Shown here: one piece after another, positions 1 to 13,100 of the stretch | How the letters are laid out: each line of letters begins with the position of its first letter | Numbering within the stretch: position 1 is the first letter of the stretch | Assembly (NCBI GenBank): GCA_012656075.1 | Contig: JAAKBF010000014.1 | Coordinates: 372,001 to 436,000 of the forward strand | Direction of reading: 5' to 3' | Origin: Phytophthora hibernalis | Taxonomy: Eukaryota; Oomycota; Peronosporomycetes; Peronosporales; Peronosporaceae | DNA: 64,000 bases | Translations under genes and position numbers: made by a program | Notes under the pieces: generated by a model | Database searches by the model: none | Told to the model about the DNA's origin: nothing | The model's input: only the letters and a program-made list of their open reading frames with translations

Positions 1-204
1 ATAAAGATAAGCGCCAGATCAGATTAGATAACCTGTTCAGGCTTGCGAATCATAGAGTACAGACTGTAGGCATTAGTGAGATTCAGTACGACCTTCGTGC
101 ATGGTCCAGAAGATCGTAGATGGAGCGAGATATAAAAGTTTAACATGTACTTATTCAATTCAGTGTTAGAGAGATGCGTTGATCTACCCTACAAGCAGCG
201 ACAA

Positions 205-531
205 CTACTTCTTCGACACCATACTGGATATCAGCACGAGCATGTGCTCATGACGCTGACGCGCCTCTTCGCGATCGAGCTCGAGCCGTTCTTCAAAGCG
301 GCGACGACTTTCAGCCTTTTCTTCTTCCTTTTGGATGCGTTCAGCCAACACCTTTCGCTCAGCTTCTTGGAGGTGCAGTCTCTCGATCTCACGTGCCTGC
401 TGATGCTTCACCTCAGCCGCAGCCGTTTCTTCACGTCGTACGCGCTCTCTTTCTTCTCTCTCGGCCTTCTCGCTTGCTTGTCTTTCCTCGCGCTCAGCCC
501 GCCGACGACTGTCTTCGACATCCCCTTCCGA
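205..531 (-). pseudogene. Charged coiled-coil ORF C-terminus (representative of 12 copies)
   Basis: The minus-strand frame is open from 531 to a stop at 205 and encodes a very Glu/Arg-rich helix (for example RREETAAAEVKHQQAREIE and ESRRRFEERLELDREEARQR) ending LVLISSMVSKK. This is typical of the C-terminal coiled coils of oomycete transposon-encoded proteins. Just upstream, in two other frames, lie GRDLRILRDNYEDMGGKTG (about 630-820) and a short Ala/Glu-rich linker, so the unit holds ~190 codons of one ORF broken by at least one frameshift and a TGA at 532-534. The same stretch in the last copy (15236-15427) continues upstream into a longer ORF, which shows that this is the 3' part of a larger gene. 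The plus-strand 148-codon Phe/Leu/Ser-rich frame here is its antisense shadow. Confidence 0.6.
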
Positions 532-791
532 TCAGACTCCTGGAGGAAGAACATTAGAAGTTACAGCATCTCACCGCTGGCCGCCGATTGAGAGGCTTCG
601 GCGGAAGCCAGCTCTTTTCTAGCGAATTCATCCTTTTCGGGCGTTAACTCGCGTGGTGTTCACGTGCAAGGACGCGTTGCTCATTTCAGAGGCTGGTCTC
701 TTGTCTTTCGCCGTCCCCGTTTTGCCGCCCATGTCTTCGTAGTTGTCCCTCAATATTCGCAGATCGCGGCCGCCCAAACGATTAGTTGCTG

Positions 792-1130
792 TTACGAGCC
801 GCTTATGTATCTTAGCCTCACAAACGCGGCGCCACGTTTATCTGCCAGAAGAGTGGCTCGAACAAACTCACTCGTCACACTTTCCTTGGCCAGGAATTGC
901 TCGAAGGTGCCGATTGCCGTTGCGAGCGCGCACTTTGTGTTATCGGGGGCGAGATCGTGGAGACTCATGCTCTGCTTCTGCTGGGTTTCTTGGGTCTTTC
1001 GGCTATTTGACCACTGGTTCGATGTTGCCCGAGGTCGCGAATGACTAGATTTTGTATGGGATCTGTCGGCTACCGACTCTATATTGCGCAACTGCGCGAG
1101 TAACTTGATTCTTGTATCAGGGCTCAGCAT
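792..1130 (-). pseudogene. Truncated Crypton/tyrosine-recombinase-like N-terminus (representative of 11 copies)
   Basis: A 112-codon minus-strand ORF beginning MLSPDTRIKLLAQ, present once per unit (1130-792, 2457-2119, 3785-3447, 5113-4775, 6441-6103, 7769-7431, 9097-8759, 10424-10086, 11752-11414, 13080-12742, 14409-14071). Residues ~55-105 (DLAPDNTKCALATAIGTFEQ, then FLAKESVTSEFV and ADKRGAAFVRL) resemble, from memory, the core-binding region of oomycete Crypton-type tyrosine recombinases, in which the next residues would begin the rest of the N-terminal domain. The ORF leaves that family right after FVRL and runs into out-of-frame sequence, so the catalytic domain (R...HxxR...Y) is absent. 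It starts ~13 bp from the inverted repeat at 1143-1165. The family assignment is tentative; it could be another retroelement ORF. Confidence 0.4.
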
Positions 1131-1142
1131 ATTTGGATGGGC

Positions 1143-1175
1143 TTGCCGACATGATGCGTCGGCAAAGCGTCGGCA
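1143..1175. repeat. 8-7-8 inverted repeat plus direct repeat in each unit
   Basis: The word TTGCCGAC (1143-1150) is followed by a 7-nt asymmetric spacer ATGATGC and by its exact reverse complement GTCGGCAA (1158-1165). A second GCGTCGGCA follows at 1167-1175, 11 nt after the first. The block recurs in every unit (for example from 2470). It sits between the AT-rich segment and the start of the recombinase-like ORF. Arms of 8 bp around a 7-nt spacer resemble a tyrosine recombinase core site; a simple hairpin is the alternative. Confidence 0.6.
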
Positions 1176-4100
1176 GAGAAAACCCTACCCCTAAGAATTG
1201 TATTGGTAGAAAAGACTCCGATTCATTGGAGGAGACCCCTTATTATTATAATTATTGGTTGATTATGTCAATATAATATTGAAGGTAGAATCTGTCTGTC
1301 TGCTTCTTCACGATATTCATCCGTATGATAAAGATAAGCGCCAGATCAGATTAGATAACCTGTTCAGGCTTGCGAATCATAGAGTACAGACTGTAGGCAT
1401 TAGTGAGATTCAGTACGACCTTCGTGCATGGTCCAGAAGATCGTAGATGGAGCGAGATATAAAAGTTTAACATGTACTTATTCAATTCAGTGTTAGAGAG
1501 ATGCGTTGATCTACCCTACAAGCAGCGACAACTACTTCTTCGACACCATACTGGATATCAGCACGAGCATGTGCTCATGACGCTGACGCGCCTCTTCGCG
1601 ATCGAGCTCGAGCCGTTCTTCAAAGCGGCGACGACTTTCAGCCTTTTCTTCTTCCTTTTGGATGCGTTCAGCCAACACCTTTCGCTCAGCTTCTTGGAGG
1701 TGCAGTCTCTCGATCTCACGTGCCTGCTGATGCTTCACCTCAGCCGCAGCCGTTTCTTCACGTCGTACGCGCTCTCTTTCTTCTCTCTCGGCCTTCTCGC
1801 TTGCTTGTCTTTCCTCGCGCTCAGCCCGCCGACGACTGTCTTCGACATCCCCTTCCGATCAGACTCCTGGAGGAAGAACATTAGAAGTTACAGCATCTCA
1901 CCGCTGGCCGCCGATTGAGAGGCTTCGGCGGAAGCCAGCTCTTTTCTAGCGAATTCATCCTTTTCGGGCGTTAACTCGCGTGGTGTTCACGTGCAAGGAC
2001 GCGTTGCTCATTTCAGAGGCTGGTCTCTTGTCTTTCGCCGTCCCCGTTTTGCCGCCCATGTCTTCGTAGTTGTCCCTCAATATTCGCAGATCGCGGCCGC
2101 CCAAACGATTAGTTGCTGTTACGAGCCGCTTATGTATCTTAGCCTCACAAACGCGGCGCCACGTTTATCTGCCAGAAGAGTGGCTCGAACAAACTCACTC
2201 GTCACACTTTCCTTGGCCAGGAATTGCTCGAAGGTGCCGATTGCCGTTGCGAGCGCGCACTTTGTGTTATCGGGGGCGAGATCGTGGAGACTCATGCTCT
2301 GCTTCTGCTGGGTTTCTTGGGTCTTTCGGCTATTTGACCACTGGTTCGATGTTGCCCGAGGTCGCGAATGACTAGATTTTGTATGGGATCTGTCGGCTAC
2401 CGACTCTATATTGCGCAACTGCGCGAGTAACTTGATTCTTGTATCAGGGCTCAGCATATTTGGATGGGCTTGCCGACATGATGCGTCGGCAAAGCGTCGG
2501 CAGAGGGAAAACCCTACCCCTAAGAATTGTATTGGTAGAAAAGACTCCGATTCATTGGAGGAGACCCCTTATTATTATAATTATTGGTTGATTATGTCAA
2601 TATAATATTGAAGGTAGAATCTGTCTGTCTGCTTCTTCACGATATTCATCCGTATGATAAAGATAAGCGCCAGATCAGATTAGATAACCTGTTCAGGCTT
2701 GCGAATCATAGAGTACAGACTGTAGGCATTAGTGAGATTCGTACGACCTTCGTGCATGGTCCAGAAGATCGTAGATGGAGCGAGATATAAAAGTTTAACA
2801 TGTACTTATTCAATTCAGTGTTAGAGAGATGCGTTGATCTACCCTACAAGCAGCGACAACTACTTCTTCGACACCATACTGGATATCAGCACGAGCATGT
2901 GCTCATGACGCTGACGCGCCTCTTCGCGATCGAGCTCGAGCCGTTCTTCAAAGCGGCGACGACTTTCAGCCTTTTCTTCTTCCTTTTGGATGCGTTCAGC
3001 CAACACCTTTCGCTCAGCTTCTTGGAGGTGCAGTCTCTCGATCTCACGTGCCTGCTGATGCTTCACCTCAGCCGCAGCCGTTTCTTCACGTCGTACGCGC
3101 TCTCTTTCTTCTCTCTCGGCCTTCTCGCTTGCTTGTCTTTCCTCGCGCTCAGCCCGCCGACGACTGTCTTCGACATCCCCTTCCGATCAGACTCCTGGAG
3201 GAAGAACATTAGAAGTTACAGCATCTCACCGCTGGCCGCCGATTGAGAGGCTTCGGCGGAAGCCAGCTCTTTTCTAGCGAATTCATCCTTTTCGGGCGTT
3301 AACTCGCGTGGTGTTCACGTGCAAGGACGCGTTGCTCATTTCAGAGGCTGGTCTCTTGTCTTTCGCCGTCCCCGTTTTGCCGCCCATGTCTTCGTAGTTG
3401 TCCCTCAATATTCGCAGATCGCGGCCGCCCAAACGATTAGTTGCTGTTACGAGCCGCTTATGTATCTTAGCCTCACAAACGCGGCGCCACGTTTATCTGC
3501 CAGAAGAGTGGCTCGAACAAACTCACTCGTCACACTTTCCTTGGCCAGGAATTGCTCGAAGGTGCCGATTGCCGTTGCGAGCGCGCACTTTGTGTTATCG
3601 GGGGCGAGATCGTGGAGACTCATGCTCTGCTTCTGCTGGGTTTCTTGGGTCTTTCGGCTATTTGACCACTGGTTCGATGTTGCCCGAGGTCGCGAATGAC
3701 TAGATTTTGTATGGGATCTGTCGGCTACCGACTCTATATTGCGCAACTGCGCGAGTAACTTGATTCTTGTATCAGGGCTCAGCATATTTGGATGGGCTTG
3801 CCGACATGATGCGTCGGCAAAGCGTCGGCAGAGGGAAAACCCTACCCCTAAGAATTGTATTGGTAGAAAAGACTCCGATTCATTGGAGGAGACCCCTTAT
3901 TATTATAATTATTGGTTGATTATGTCAATATAATATTGAAGGTAGAATCTGTCTGTCTGCTTCTTCACGATATTCATCCGTATGATAAAGATAAGCGCCA
4001 GATCAGATTAGATAACCTGTTCAGGCTTGCGAATCATAGAGTACAGACTGTAGGCATTAGTGAGATTCGTACGACCTTCGTGCATGGTCCAGAAGATCGT

Positions 4101-7100
4101 AGATGGAGCGAGATATAAAAGTTTAACATGTACTTATTCAATTCAGTGTTAGAGAGATGCGTTGATCTACCCTACAAGCAGCGACAACTACTTCTTCGAC
4201 ACCATACTGGATATCAGCACGAGCATGTGCTCATGACGCTGACGCGCCTCTTCGCGATCGAGCTCGAGCCGTTCTTCAAAGCGGCGACGACTTTCAGCCT
4301 TTTCTTCTTCCTTTTGGATGCGTTCAGCCAACACCTTTCGCTCAGCTTCTTGGAGGTGCAGTCTCTCGATCTCACGTGCCTGCTGATGCTTCACCTCAGC
4401 CGCAGCCGTTTCTTCACGTCGTACGCGCTCTCTTTCTTCTCTCTCGGCCTTCTCGCTTGCTTGTCTTTCCTCGCGCTCAGCCCGCCGACGACTGTCTTCG
4501 ACATCCCCTTCCGATCAGACTCCTGGAGGAAGAACATTAGAAGTTACAGCATCTCACCGCTGGCCGCCGATTGAGAGGCTTCGGCGGAAGCCAGCTCTTT
4601 TCTAGCGAATTCATCCTTTTCGGGCGTTAACTCGCGTGGTGTTCACGTGCAAGGACGCGTTGCTCATTTCAGAGGCTGGTCTCTTGTCTTTCGCCGTCCC
4701 CGTTTTGCCGCCCATGTCTTCGTAGTTGTCCCTCAATATTCGCAGATCGCGGCCGCCCAAACGATTAGTTGCTGTTACGAGCCGCTTATGTATCTTAGCC
4801 TCACAAACGCGGCGCCACGTTTATCTGCCAGAAGAGTGGCTCGAACAAACTCACTCGTCACACTTTCCTTGGCCAGGAATTGCTCGAAGGTGCCGATTGC
4901 CGTTGCGAGCGCGCACTTTGTGTTATCGGGGGCGAGATCGTGGAGACTCATGCTCTGCTTCTGCTGGGTTTCTTGGGTCTTTCGGCTATTTGACCACTGG
5001 TTCGATGTTGCCCGAGGTCGCGAATGACTAGATTTTGTATGGGATCTGTCGGCTACCGACTCTATATTGCGCAACTGCGCGAGTAACTTGATTCTTGTAT
5101 CAGGGCTCAGCATATTTGGATGGGCTTGCCGACATGATGCGTCGGCAAAGCGTCGGCAGAGGGAAAACCCTACCCCTAAGAATTGTATTGGTAGAAAAGA
5201 CTCCGATTCATTGGAGGAGACCCCTTATTATTATAATTATTGGTTGATTATGTCAATATAATATTGAAGGTAGAATCTGTCTGTCTGCTTCTTCACGATA
5301 TTCATCCGTATGATAAAGATAAGCGCCAGATCAGATTAGATAACCTGTTCAGGCTTGCGAATCATAGAGTACAGACTGTAGGCATTAGTGAGATTCGTAC
5401 GACCTTCGTGCATGGTCCAGAAGATCGTAGATGGAGCGAGATATAAAAGTTTAACATGTACTTATTCAATTCAGTGTTAGAGAGATGCGTTGATCTACCC
5501 TACAAGCAGCGACAACTACTTCTTCGACACCATACTGGATATCAGCACGAGCATGTGCTCATGACGCTGACGCGCCTCTTCGCGATCGAGCTCGAGCCGT
5601 TCTTCAAAGCGGCGACGACTTTCAGCCTTTTCTTCTTCCTTTTGGATGCGTTCAGCCAACACCTTTCGCTCAGCTTCTTGGAGGTGCAGTCTCTCGATCT
5701 CACGTGCCTGCTGATGCTTCACCTCAGCCGCAGCCGTTTCTTCACGTCGTACGCGCTCTCTTTCTTCTCTCTCGGCCTTCTCGCTTGCTTGTCTTTCCTC
5801 GCGCTCAGCCCGCCGACGACTGTCTTCGACATCCCCTTCCGATCAGACTCCTGGAGGAAGAACATTAGAAGTTACAGCATCTCACCGCTGGCCGCCGATT
5901 GAGAGGCTTCGGCGGAAGCCAGCTCTTTTCTAGCGAATTCATCCTTTTCGGGCGTTAACTCGCGTGGTGTTCACGTGCAAGGACGCGTTGCTCATTTCAG
6001 AGGCTGGTCTCTTGTCTTTCGCCGTCCCCGTTTTGCCGCCCATGTCTTCGTAGTTGTCCCTCAATATTCGCAGATCGCGGCCGCCCAAACGATTAGTTGC
6101 TGTTACGAGCCGCTTATGTATCTTAGCCTCACAAACGCGGCGCCACGTTTATCTGCCAGAAGAGTGGCTCGAACAAACTCACTCGTCACACTTTCCTTGG
6201 CCAGGAATTGCTCGAAGGTGCCGATTGCCGTTGCGAGCGCGCACTTTGTGTTATCGGGGGCGAGATCGTGGAGACTCATGCTCTGCTTCTGCTGGGTTTC
6301 TTGGGTCTTTCGGCTATTTGACCACTGGTTCGATGTTGCCCGAGGTCGCGAATGACTAGATTTTGTATGGGATCTGTCGGCTACCGACTCTATATTGCGC
6401 AACTGCGCGAGTAACTTGATTCTTGTATCAGGGCTCAGCATATTTGGATGGGCTTGCCGACATGATGCGTCGGCAAAGCGTCGGCAGAGGGAAAACCCTA
6501 CCCCTAAGAATTGTATTGGTAGAAAAGACTCCGATTCATTGGAGGAGACCCCTTATTATTATAATTATTGGTTGATTATGTCAATATAATATTGAAGGTA
6601 GAATCTGTCTGTCTGCTTCTTCACGATATTCATCCGTATGATAAAGATAAGCGCCAGATCAGATTAGATAACCTGTTCAGGCTTGCGAATCATAGAGTAC
6701 AGACTGTAGGCATTAGTGAGATTCGTACGACCTTCGTGCATGGTCCAGAAGATCGTAGATGGAGCGAGATATAAAAGTTTAACATGTACTTATTCAATTC
6801 AGTGTTAGAGAGATGCGTTGATCTACCCTACAAGCAGCGACAACTACTTCTTCGACACCATACTGGATATCAGCACGAGCATGTGCTCATGACGCTGACG
6901 CGCCTCTTCGCGATCGAGCTCGAGCCGTTCTTCAAAGCGGCGACGACTTTCAGCCTTTTCTTCTTCCTTTTGGATGCGTTCAGCCAACACCTTTCGCTCA
7001 GCTTCTTGGAGGTGCAGTCTCTCGATCTCACGTGCCTGCTGATGCTTCACCTCAGCCGCAGCCGTTTCTTCACGTCGTACGCGCTCTCTTTCTTCTCTCT

Positions 7101-10100
7101 CGGCCTTCTCGCTTGCTTGTCTTTCCTCGCGCTCAGCCCGCCGACGACTGTCTTCGACATCCCCTTCCGATCAGACTCCTGGAGGAAGAACATTAGAAGT
7201 TACAGCATCTCACCGCTGGCCGCCGATTGAGAGGCTTCGGCGGAAGCCAGCTCTTTTCTAGCGAATTCATCCTTTTCGGGCGTTAACTCGCGTGGTGTTC
7301 ACGTGCAAGGACGCGTTGCTCATTTCAGAGGCTGGTCTCTTGTCTTTCGCCGTCCCCGTTTTGCCGCCCATGTCTTCGTAGTTGTCCCTCAATATTCGCA
7401 GATCGCGGCCGCCCAAACGATTAGTTGCTGTTACGAGCCGCTTATGTATCTTAGCCTCACAAACGCGGCGCCACGTTTATCTGCCAGAAGAGTGGCTCGA
7501 ACAAACTCACTCGTCACACTTTCCTTGGCCAGGAATTGCTCGAAGGTGCCGATTGCCGTTGCGAGCGCGCACTTTGTGTTATCGGGGGCGAGATCGTGGA
7601 GACTCATGCTCTGCTTCTGCTGGGTTTCTTGGGTCTTTCGGCTATTTGACCACTGGTTCGATGTTGCCCGAGGTCGCGAATGACTAGATTTTGTATGGGA
7701 TCTGTCGGCTACCGACTCTATATTGCGCAACTGCGCGAGTAACTTGATTCTTGTATCAGGGCTCAGCATATTTGGATGGGCTTGCCGACATGATGCGTCG
7801 GCAAAGCGTCGGCAGAGGGAAAACCCTACCCCTAAGAATTGTATTGGTAGAAAAGACTCCGATTCATTGGAGGAGACCCCTTATTATTATAATTATTGGT
7901 TGATTATGTCAATATAATATTGAAGGTAGAATCTGTCTGTCTGCTTCTTCACGATATTCATCCGTATGATAAAGATAAGCGCCAGATCAGATTAGATAAC
8001 CTGTTCAGGCTTGCGAATCATAGAGTACAGACTGTAGGCATTAGTGAGATTCGTACGACCTTCGTGCATGGTCCAGAAGATCGTAGATGGAGCGAGATAT
8101 AAAAGTTTAACATGTACTTATTCAATTCAGTGTTAGAGAGATGCGTTGATCTACCCTACAAGCAGCGACAACTACTTCTTCGACACCATACTGGATATCA
8201 GCACGAGCATGTGCTCATGACGCTGACGCGCCTCTTCGCGATCGAGCTCGAGCCGTTCTTCAAAGCGGCGACGACTTTCAGCCTTTTCTTCTTCCTTTTG
8301 GATGCGTTCAGCCAACACCTTTCGCTCAGCTTCTTGGAGGTGCAGTCTCTCGATCTCACGTGCCTGCTGATGCTTCACCTCAGCCGCAGCCGTTTCTTCA
8401 CGTCGTACGCGCTCTCTTTCTTCTCTCTCGGCCTTCTCGCTTGCTTGTCTTTCCTCGCGCTCAGCCCGCCGACGACTGTCTTCGACATCCCCTTCCGATC
8501 AGACTCCTGGAGGAAGAACATTAGAAGTTACAGCATCTCACCGCTGGCCGCCGATTGAGAGGCTTCGGCGGAAGCCAGCTCTTTTCTAGCGAATTCATCC
8601 TTTTCGGGCGTTAACTCGCGTGGTGTTCACGTGCAAGGACGCGTTGCTCATTTCAGAGGCTGGTCTCTTGTCTTTCGCCGTCCCCGTTTTGCCGCCCATG
8701 TCTTCGTAGTTGTCCCTCAATATTCGCAGATCGCGGCCGCCCAAACGATTAGTTGCTGTTACGAGCCGCTTATGTATCTTAGCCTCACAAACGCGGCGCC
8801 ACGTTTATCTGCCAGAAGAGTGGCTCGAACAAACTCACTCGTCACACTTTCCTTGGCCAGGAATTGCTCGAAGGTGCCGATTGCCGTTGCGAGCGCGCAC
8901 TTTGTGTTATCGGGGGCGAGATCGTGGAGACTCATGCTCTGCTTCTGCTGGGTTTCTTGGGTCTTTCGGCTATTTGACCACTGGTTCGATGTTGCCCGAG
9001 GTCGCGAATGACTAGATTTTGTATGGGATCTGTCGGCTACCGACTCTATATTGCGCAACTGCGCGAGTAACTTGATTCTTGTATCAGGGCTCAGCATATT
9101 TGGATGGGCTTGCCGACATGATGCGTCGGCAAAGCGTCGGCAGAGGGAAAACCCTACCCCTAAGAATTGTATTGGTAGAAAAGACTCCGATTCATTGGAG
9201 GAGACCCTTATTATTATAATTATTGGTTGATTATGTCAATATAATATTGAAGGTAGAATCTGTCTGTCTGCTTCTTCACGATATTCATCCGTATGATAAA
9301 GATAAGCGCCAGATCAGATTAGATAACCTGTTCAGGCTTGCGAATCATAGAGTACAGACTGTAGGCATTAGTGAGATTCGTACGACCTTCGTGCATGGTC
9401 CAGAAGATCGTAGATGGAGCGAGATATAAAAGTTTAACATGTACTTATTCAATTCAGTGTTAGAGAGATGCGTTGATCTACCCTACAAGCAGCGACAACT
9501 ACTTCTTCGACACCATACTGGATATCAGCACGAGCATGTGCTCATGACGCTGACGCGCCTCTTCGCGATCGAGCTCGAGCCGTCCTTCAAAGCGGCGACG
9601 ACTTTCAGCCTTTTCTTCTTCCTTTTGGATGCGTTCAGCCAACACCTTTCGCTCAGCTTCTTGGAGGTGCAGTCTCTCGATCTCACGTGCCTGCTGATGC
9701 TTCACCTCAGCCGCAGCCGTTTCTTCACGTCGTACGCGCTCTCTTTCTTCTCTCTCGGCCTTCTCGCTTGCTTGTCTTTCCTCGCGCTCAGCCCGCCGAC
9801 GACTGTCTTCGACATCCCCTTCCGATCAGACTCCTGGAGGAAGAACATTAGAAGTTACAGCATCTCACCGCTGGCCGCCGATTGAGAGGCTTCGGCGGAA
9901 GCCAGCTCTTTTCTAGCGAATTCATCCTTTTCGGGCGTTAACTCGCTTGGTGTTCACGTGCAAGGACGCGTTGCTCATTTCAGAGGCTGGTCTCTTGTCT
10001 TTCGCCGTCCCCGTTTTGCCGCCCATGTCTTCGTAGTTGTCCCTCAATATTCGCAGATCGCGGCCGCCCAAACGATTAGTTGCTGTTACGAGCCGCTTAT

Positions 10101-13100
10101 GTATCTTAGCCTCACAAACGCGGCGCCACGTTTATCTGCCAGAAGAGTGGCTCGAACAAACTCACTCGTCACACTTTCCTTGGCCAGGAATTGCTCGAAG
10201 GTGCCGATTGCCGTTGCGAGCGCGCACTTTGTGTTATCGGGGGCGAGATCGTGGAGACTCATGCTCTGCTTCTGCTGGGTTTCTTGGGTCTTTCGGCTAT
10301 TTGACCACTGGTTCGATGTTGCCCGAGGTCGCGAATGACTAGATTTTGTATGGGATCTGTCGGCTACCGACTCTATATTGCGCAACTGCGCGAGTAACTT
10401 GATTCTTGTATCAGGGCTCAGCATATTTGGATGGGCTTGCCGACATGATGCGTCGGCAAAGCGTCGGCAGAGGAAAACCCTACCCCTAAGAATTGTATTG
10501 GTAGAAAAGACTCCGATTCATTGGAGGAGACCCCTTATTATTATAATTATTGGTTGATTATGTCAATATAATATTGAAGGTAGAATCTGTCTGTCTGCTT
10601 CTTCACGATATTCATCCGTATGATAAAGATAAGCGCCAGATCAGATTAGATAACCTGTTCAGGCTTGCGAATCATAGAGTACAGACTGTAGGCATTAGTG
10701 AGATTCGTACGACCTTCGTGCATGGTCCAGAAGATCGTAGATGGAGCGAGATATAAAAGTTTAACATGTACTTATTCAATTCAGTGTTAGAGAGATGCGT
10801 TGATCTACCCTACAAGCAGCGACAACTACTTCTTCGACACCATACTGGATATCAGCACGAGCATGTGCTCATGACGCTGACGCGCCTCTTCACGATCGAG
10901 CTCGAGCCGTTCTTCAAAGCGGCGACGACTTTCAGCCTTTTCTTCTTCCTTTTGGATGCGTTCAGCCAACACCTTTCGCTCAGCTTCTTGGAGGTGCAGT
11001 CTCTCGATCTCACGTGCCTGCTGATGCTTCACCTCAGCCGCAGCCGTTTCTTCACGTCGTACGCGCTCTCTTTCTTCTCTCTCGGCCTTCTCGCTTGCTT
11101 GTCTTTCCTCGCGCTCAGCCCGCCGACGACTGTCTTCGACATCCCCTTCCGATCAGACTCCTGGAGGAAGAACATTAGAAGTTACAGCATCTCACCGCTG
11201 GCCGCCGATTGAGAGGCTTCGGCGGAAGCCAGCTCTTTTTCTAGCGAATTCATCCTTTTCGGGCGTTAACTCGCGTGGTGTTCACGTGCAAGGACGCGTT
11301 GCTCATTTCAGAGGCTGGTCTCTTGTCTTTCGCCGTCCCCGTTTTGCCGCCCATGTCTTCGTAGTTGTCCCTCAATATTCGCAGATCGCGGCCGCCCAAA
11401 CGATTAGTTGCTGTTACGAGCCGCTTATGTATCTTAGCCTCACAAACGCGGCGCCACGTTTATCTGCCAGAAGAGTGGCTCGAACAAACTCACTCGTCAC
11501 ACTTTCCTTGGCCAGGAATTGCTCGAAGGTGCCGATTGCCGTTGCGAGCGCGCACTTTGTGTTATCGGGGGCGAGATCGTGGAGACTCATGCTCTGCTTC
11601 TGCTGGGTTTCTTGGGTCTTTCGGCTATTTGACCACTGGTTCGATGTTGCCCGAGGTCGCGAATGACTAGATTTTGTATGGGATCTGTCGGCTACCGACT
11701 CTATATTGCGCAACTGCGCGAGTAACTTGATTCTTGTATCAGGGCTCAGCATATTTGGATGGGCTTGCCGACATGATGCGTCGGCAAAGCGTCGGCAGAG
11801 GGAAAACCCTACCCCTAAGAATTGTATTGGTAGAAAAGACTCCGATTCATTGGAGGAGACCCCTTATTATTATAATTATTGGTTGATTATGTCAATATAA
11901 TATTGAAGGTAGAATCTGTCTGTCTGCTTCTTCACGATATTCATCCGTATGATAAAGATAAGCGCCAGATCAGATTAGATAACCTGTTCAGGCTTGCGAA
12001 TCATAGAGTACAGACTGTAGGCATTAGTGAGATTCGTACGACCTTCGTGCATGGTCCAGAAGATCGTAGATGGAGCGAGATATAAAAGTTTAACATGTAC
12101 TTATTCAATTCAGTGTTAGAGAGATGCGTTGATCTACCCTACAAGCAGCGACAACTACTTCTTCGACACCATACTGGATATCAGCACGAGCATGTGCTCA
12201 TGACGCTGACGCGCCTCTTCGCGATCGATCTCGAGCCGTTCTTCAAAGCGGCGACGACTTTCAGCCTTTTCTTCTTCCTTTTGGATGCGTTCAGCCAACA
12301 CCTTTCGCTCAGCTTCTTGGAGGTGCAGTCTCTCGATCTCACGTGCCTGCTGATGCTTCACCTCAGCCGCAGCCGTTTCTTCACGTCGTACGCGCTCTCT
12401 TTCTTCTCTCTCGGCCTTCTCGCTTGCTTGTCTTTCCTCGCGCTCAGCCCGCCGCCGACTGTCTTCGACATCCCCTTCCGATCAGACTCCTGGAGGAAGA
12501 ACATTAGAAGTTACAGCATCTCACCGCTGGCCGCCGATTGAGAGGCTTCGGCGGAAGCCAGCTCTTTTCTAGCGAATTCATCCTTTTCGGGCGTTAACTC
12601 GCTTGGTGTTCACGTGCAAGGACGCGTTGCTCATTTCAGAGGCTGGTCTCTTGTCTTTCGCCGTCCCCGTTTTGCCGCCCATGTCTTCGTAGTTGTCCCT
12701 CAATATTCGCAGATCGCGGCCGCCCAAACGATTAGTTGCTGTTACGAGCCGCTTATGTATCTTAGCCTCACAAACGCGGCGCCACGTTTATCTGCCAGAA
12801 GAGTGGCTCGAACAAACTCACTCGTCACACTTTCCTTGGCCAGGAATTGCTCGAAGGTGCCGATTGCCGTTGCGAGCGCGCACTTTGTGTTATCGGGGGC
12901 GAGATCGTGGAGACTCATGCTCTGCTTCTGCTGGGTTTCTTGGGTCTTTCGGCTATTTGACCACTGGTTCGATGTTGCCCGAGGTCGCGAATGACTAGAT
13001 TTTGTATGGGATCTGTCGGCTACCGACTCTATATTGCGCAACTGCGCGAGTAACTTGATTCTTGTATCAGGGCTCAGCATATTTGGATGGGCTTGCCGAC

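Noticed and set aside
145..591. Plus-strand 148-codon ORF repeated 12 times, preceded by TATAAAAG, looking like a conserved tandem gene family
   Set aside because: Its Phe/Leu/Ser-rich translation is the exact antisense of the Glu/Arg-rich coiled coil on the minus strand; conservation follows from the recent tandem duplication, not from selection on this frame.
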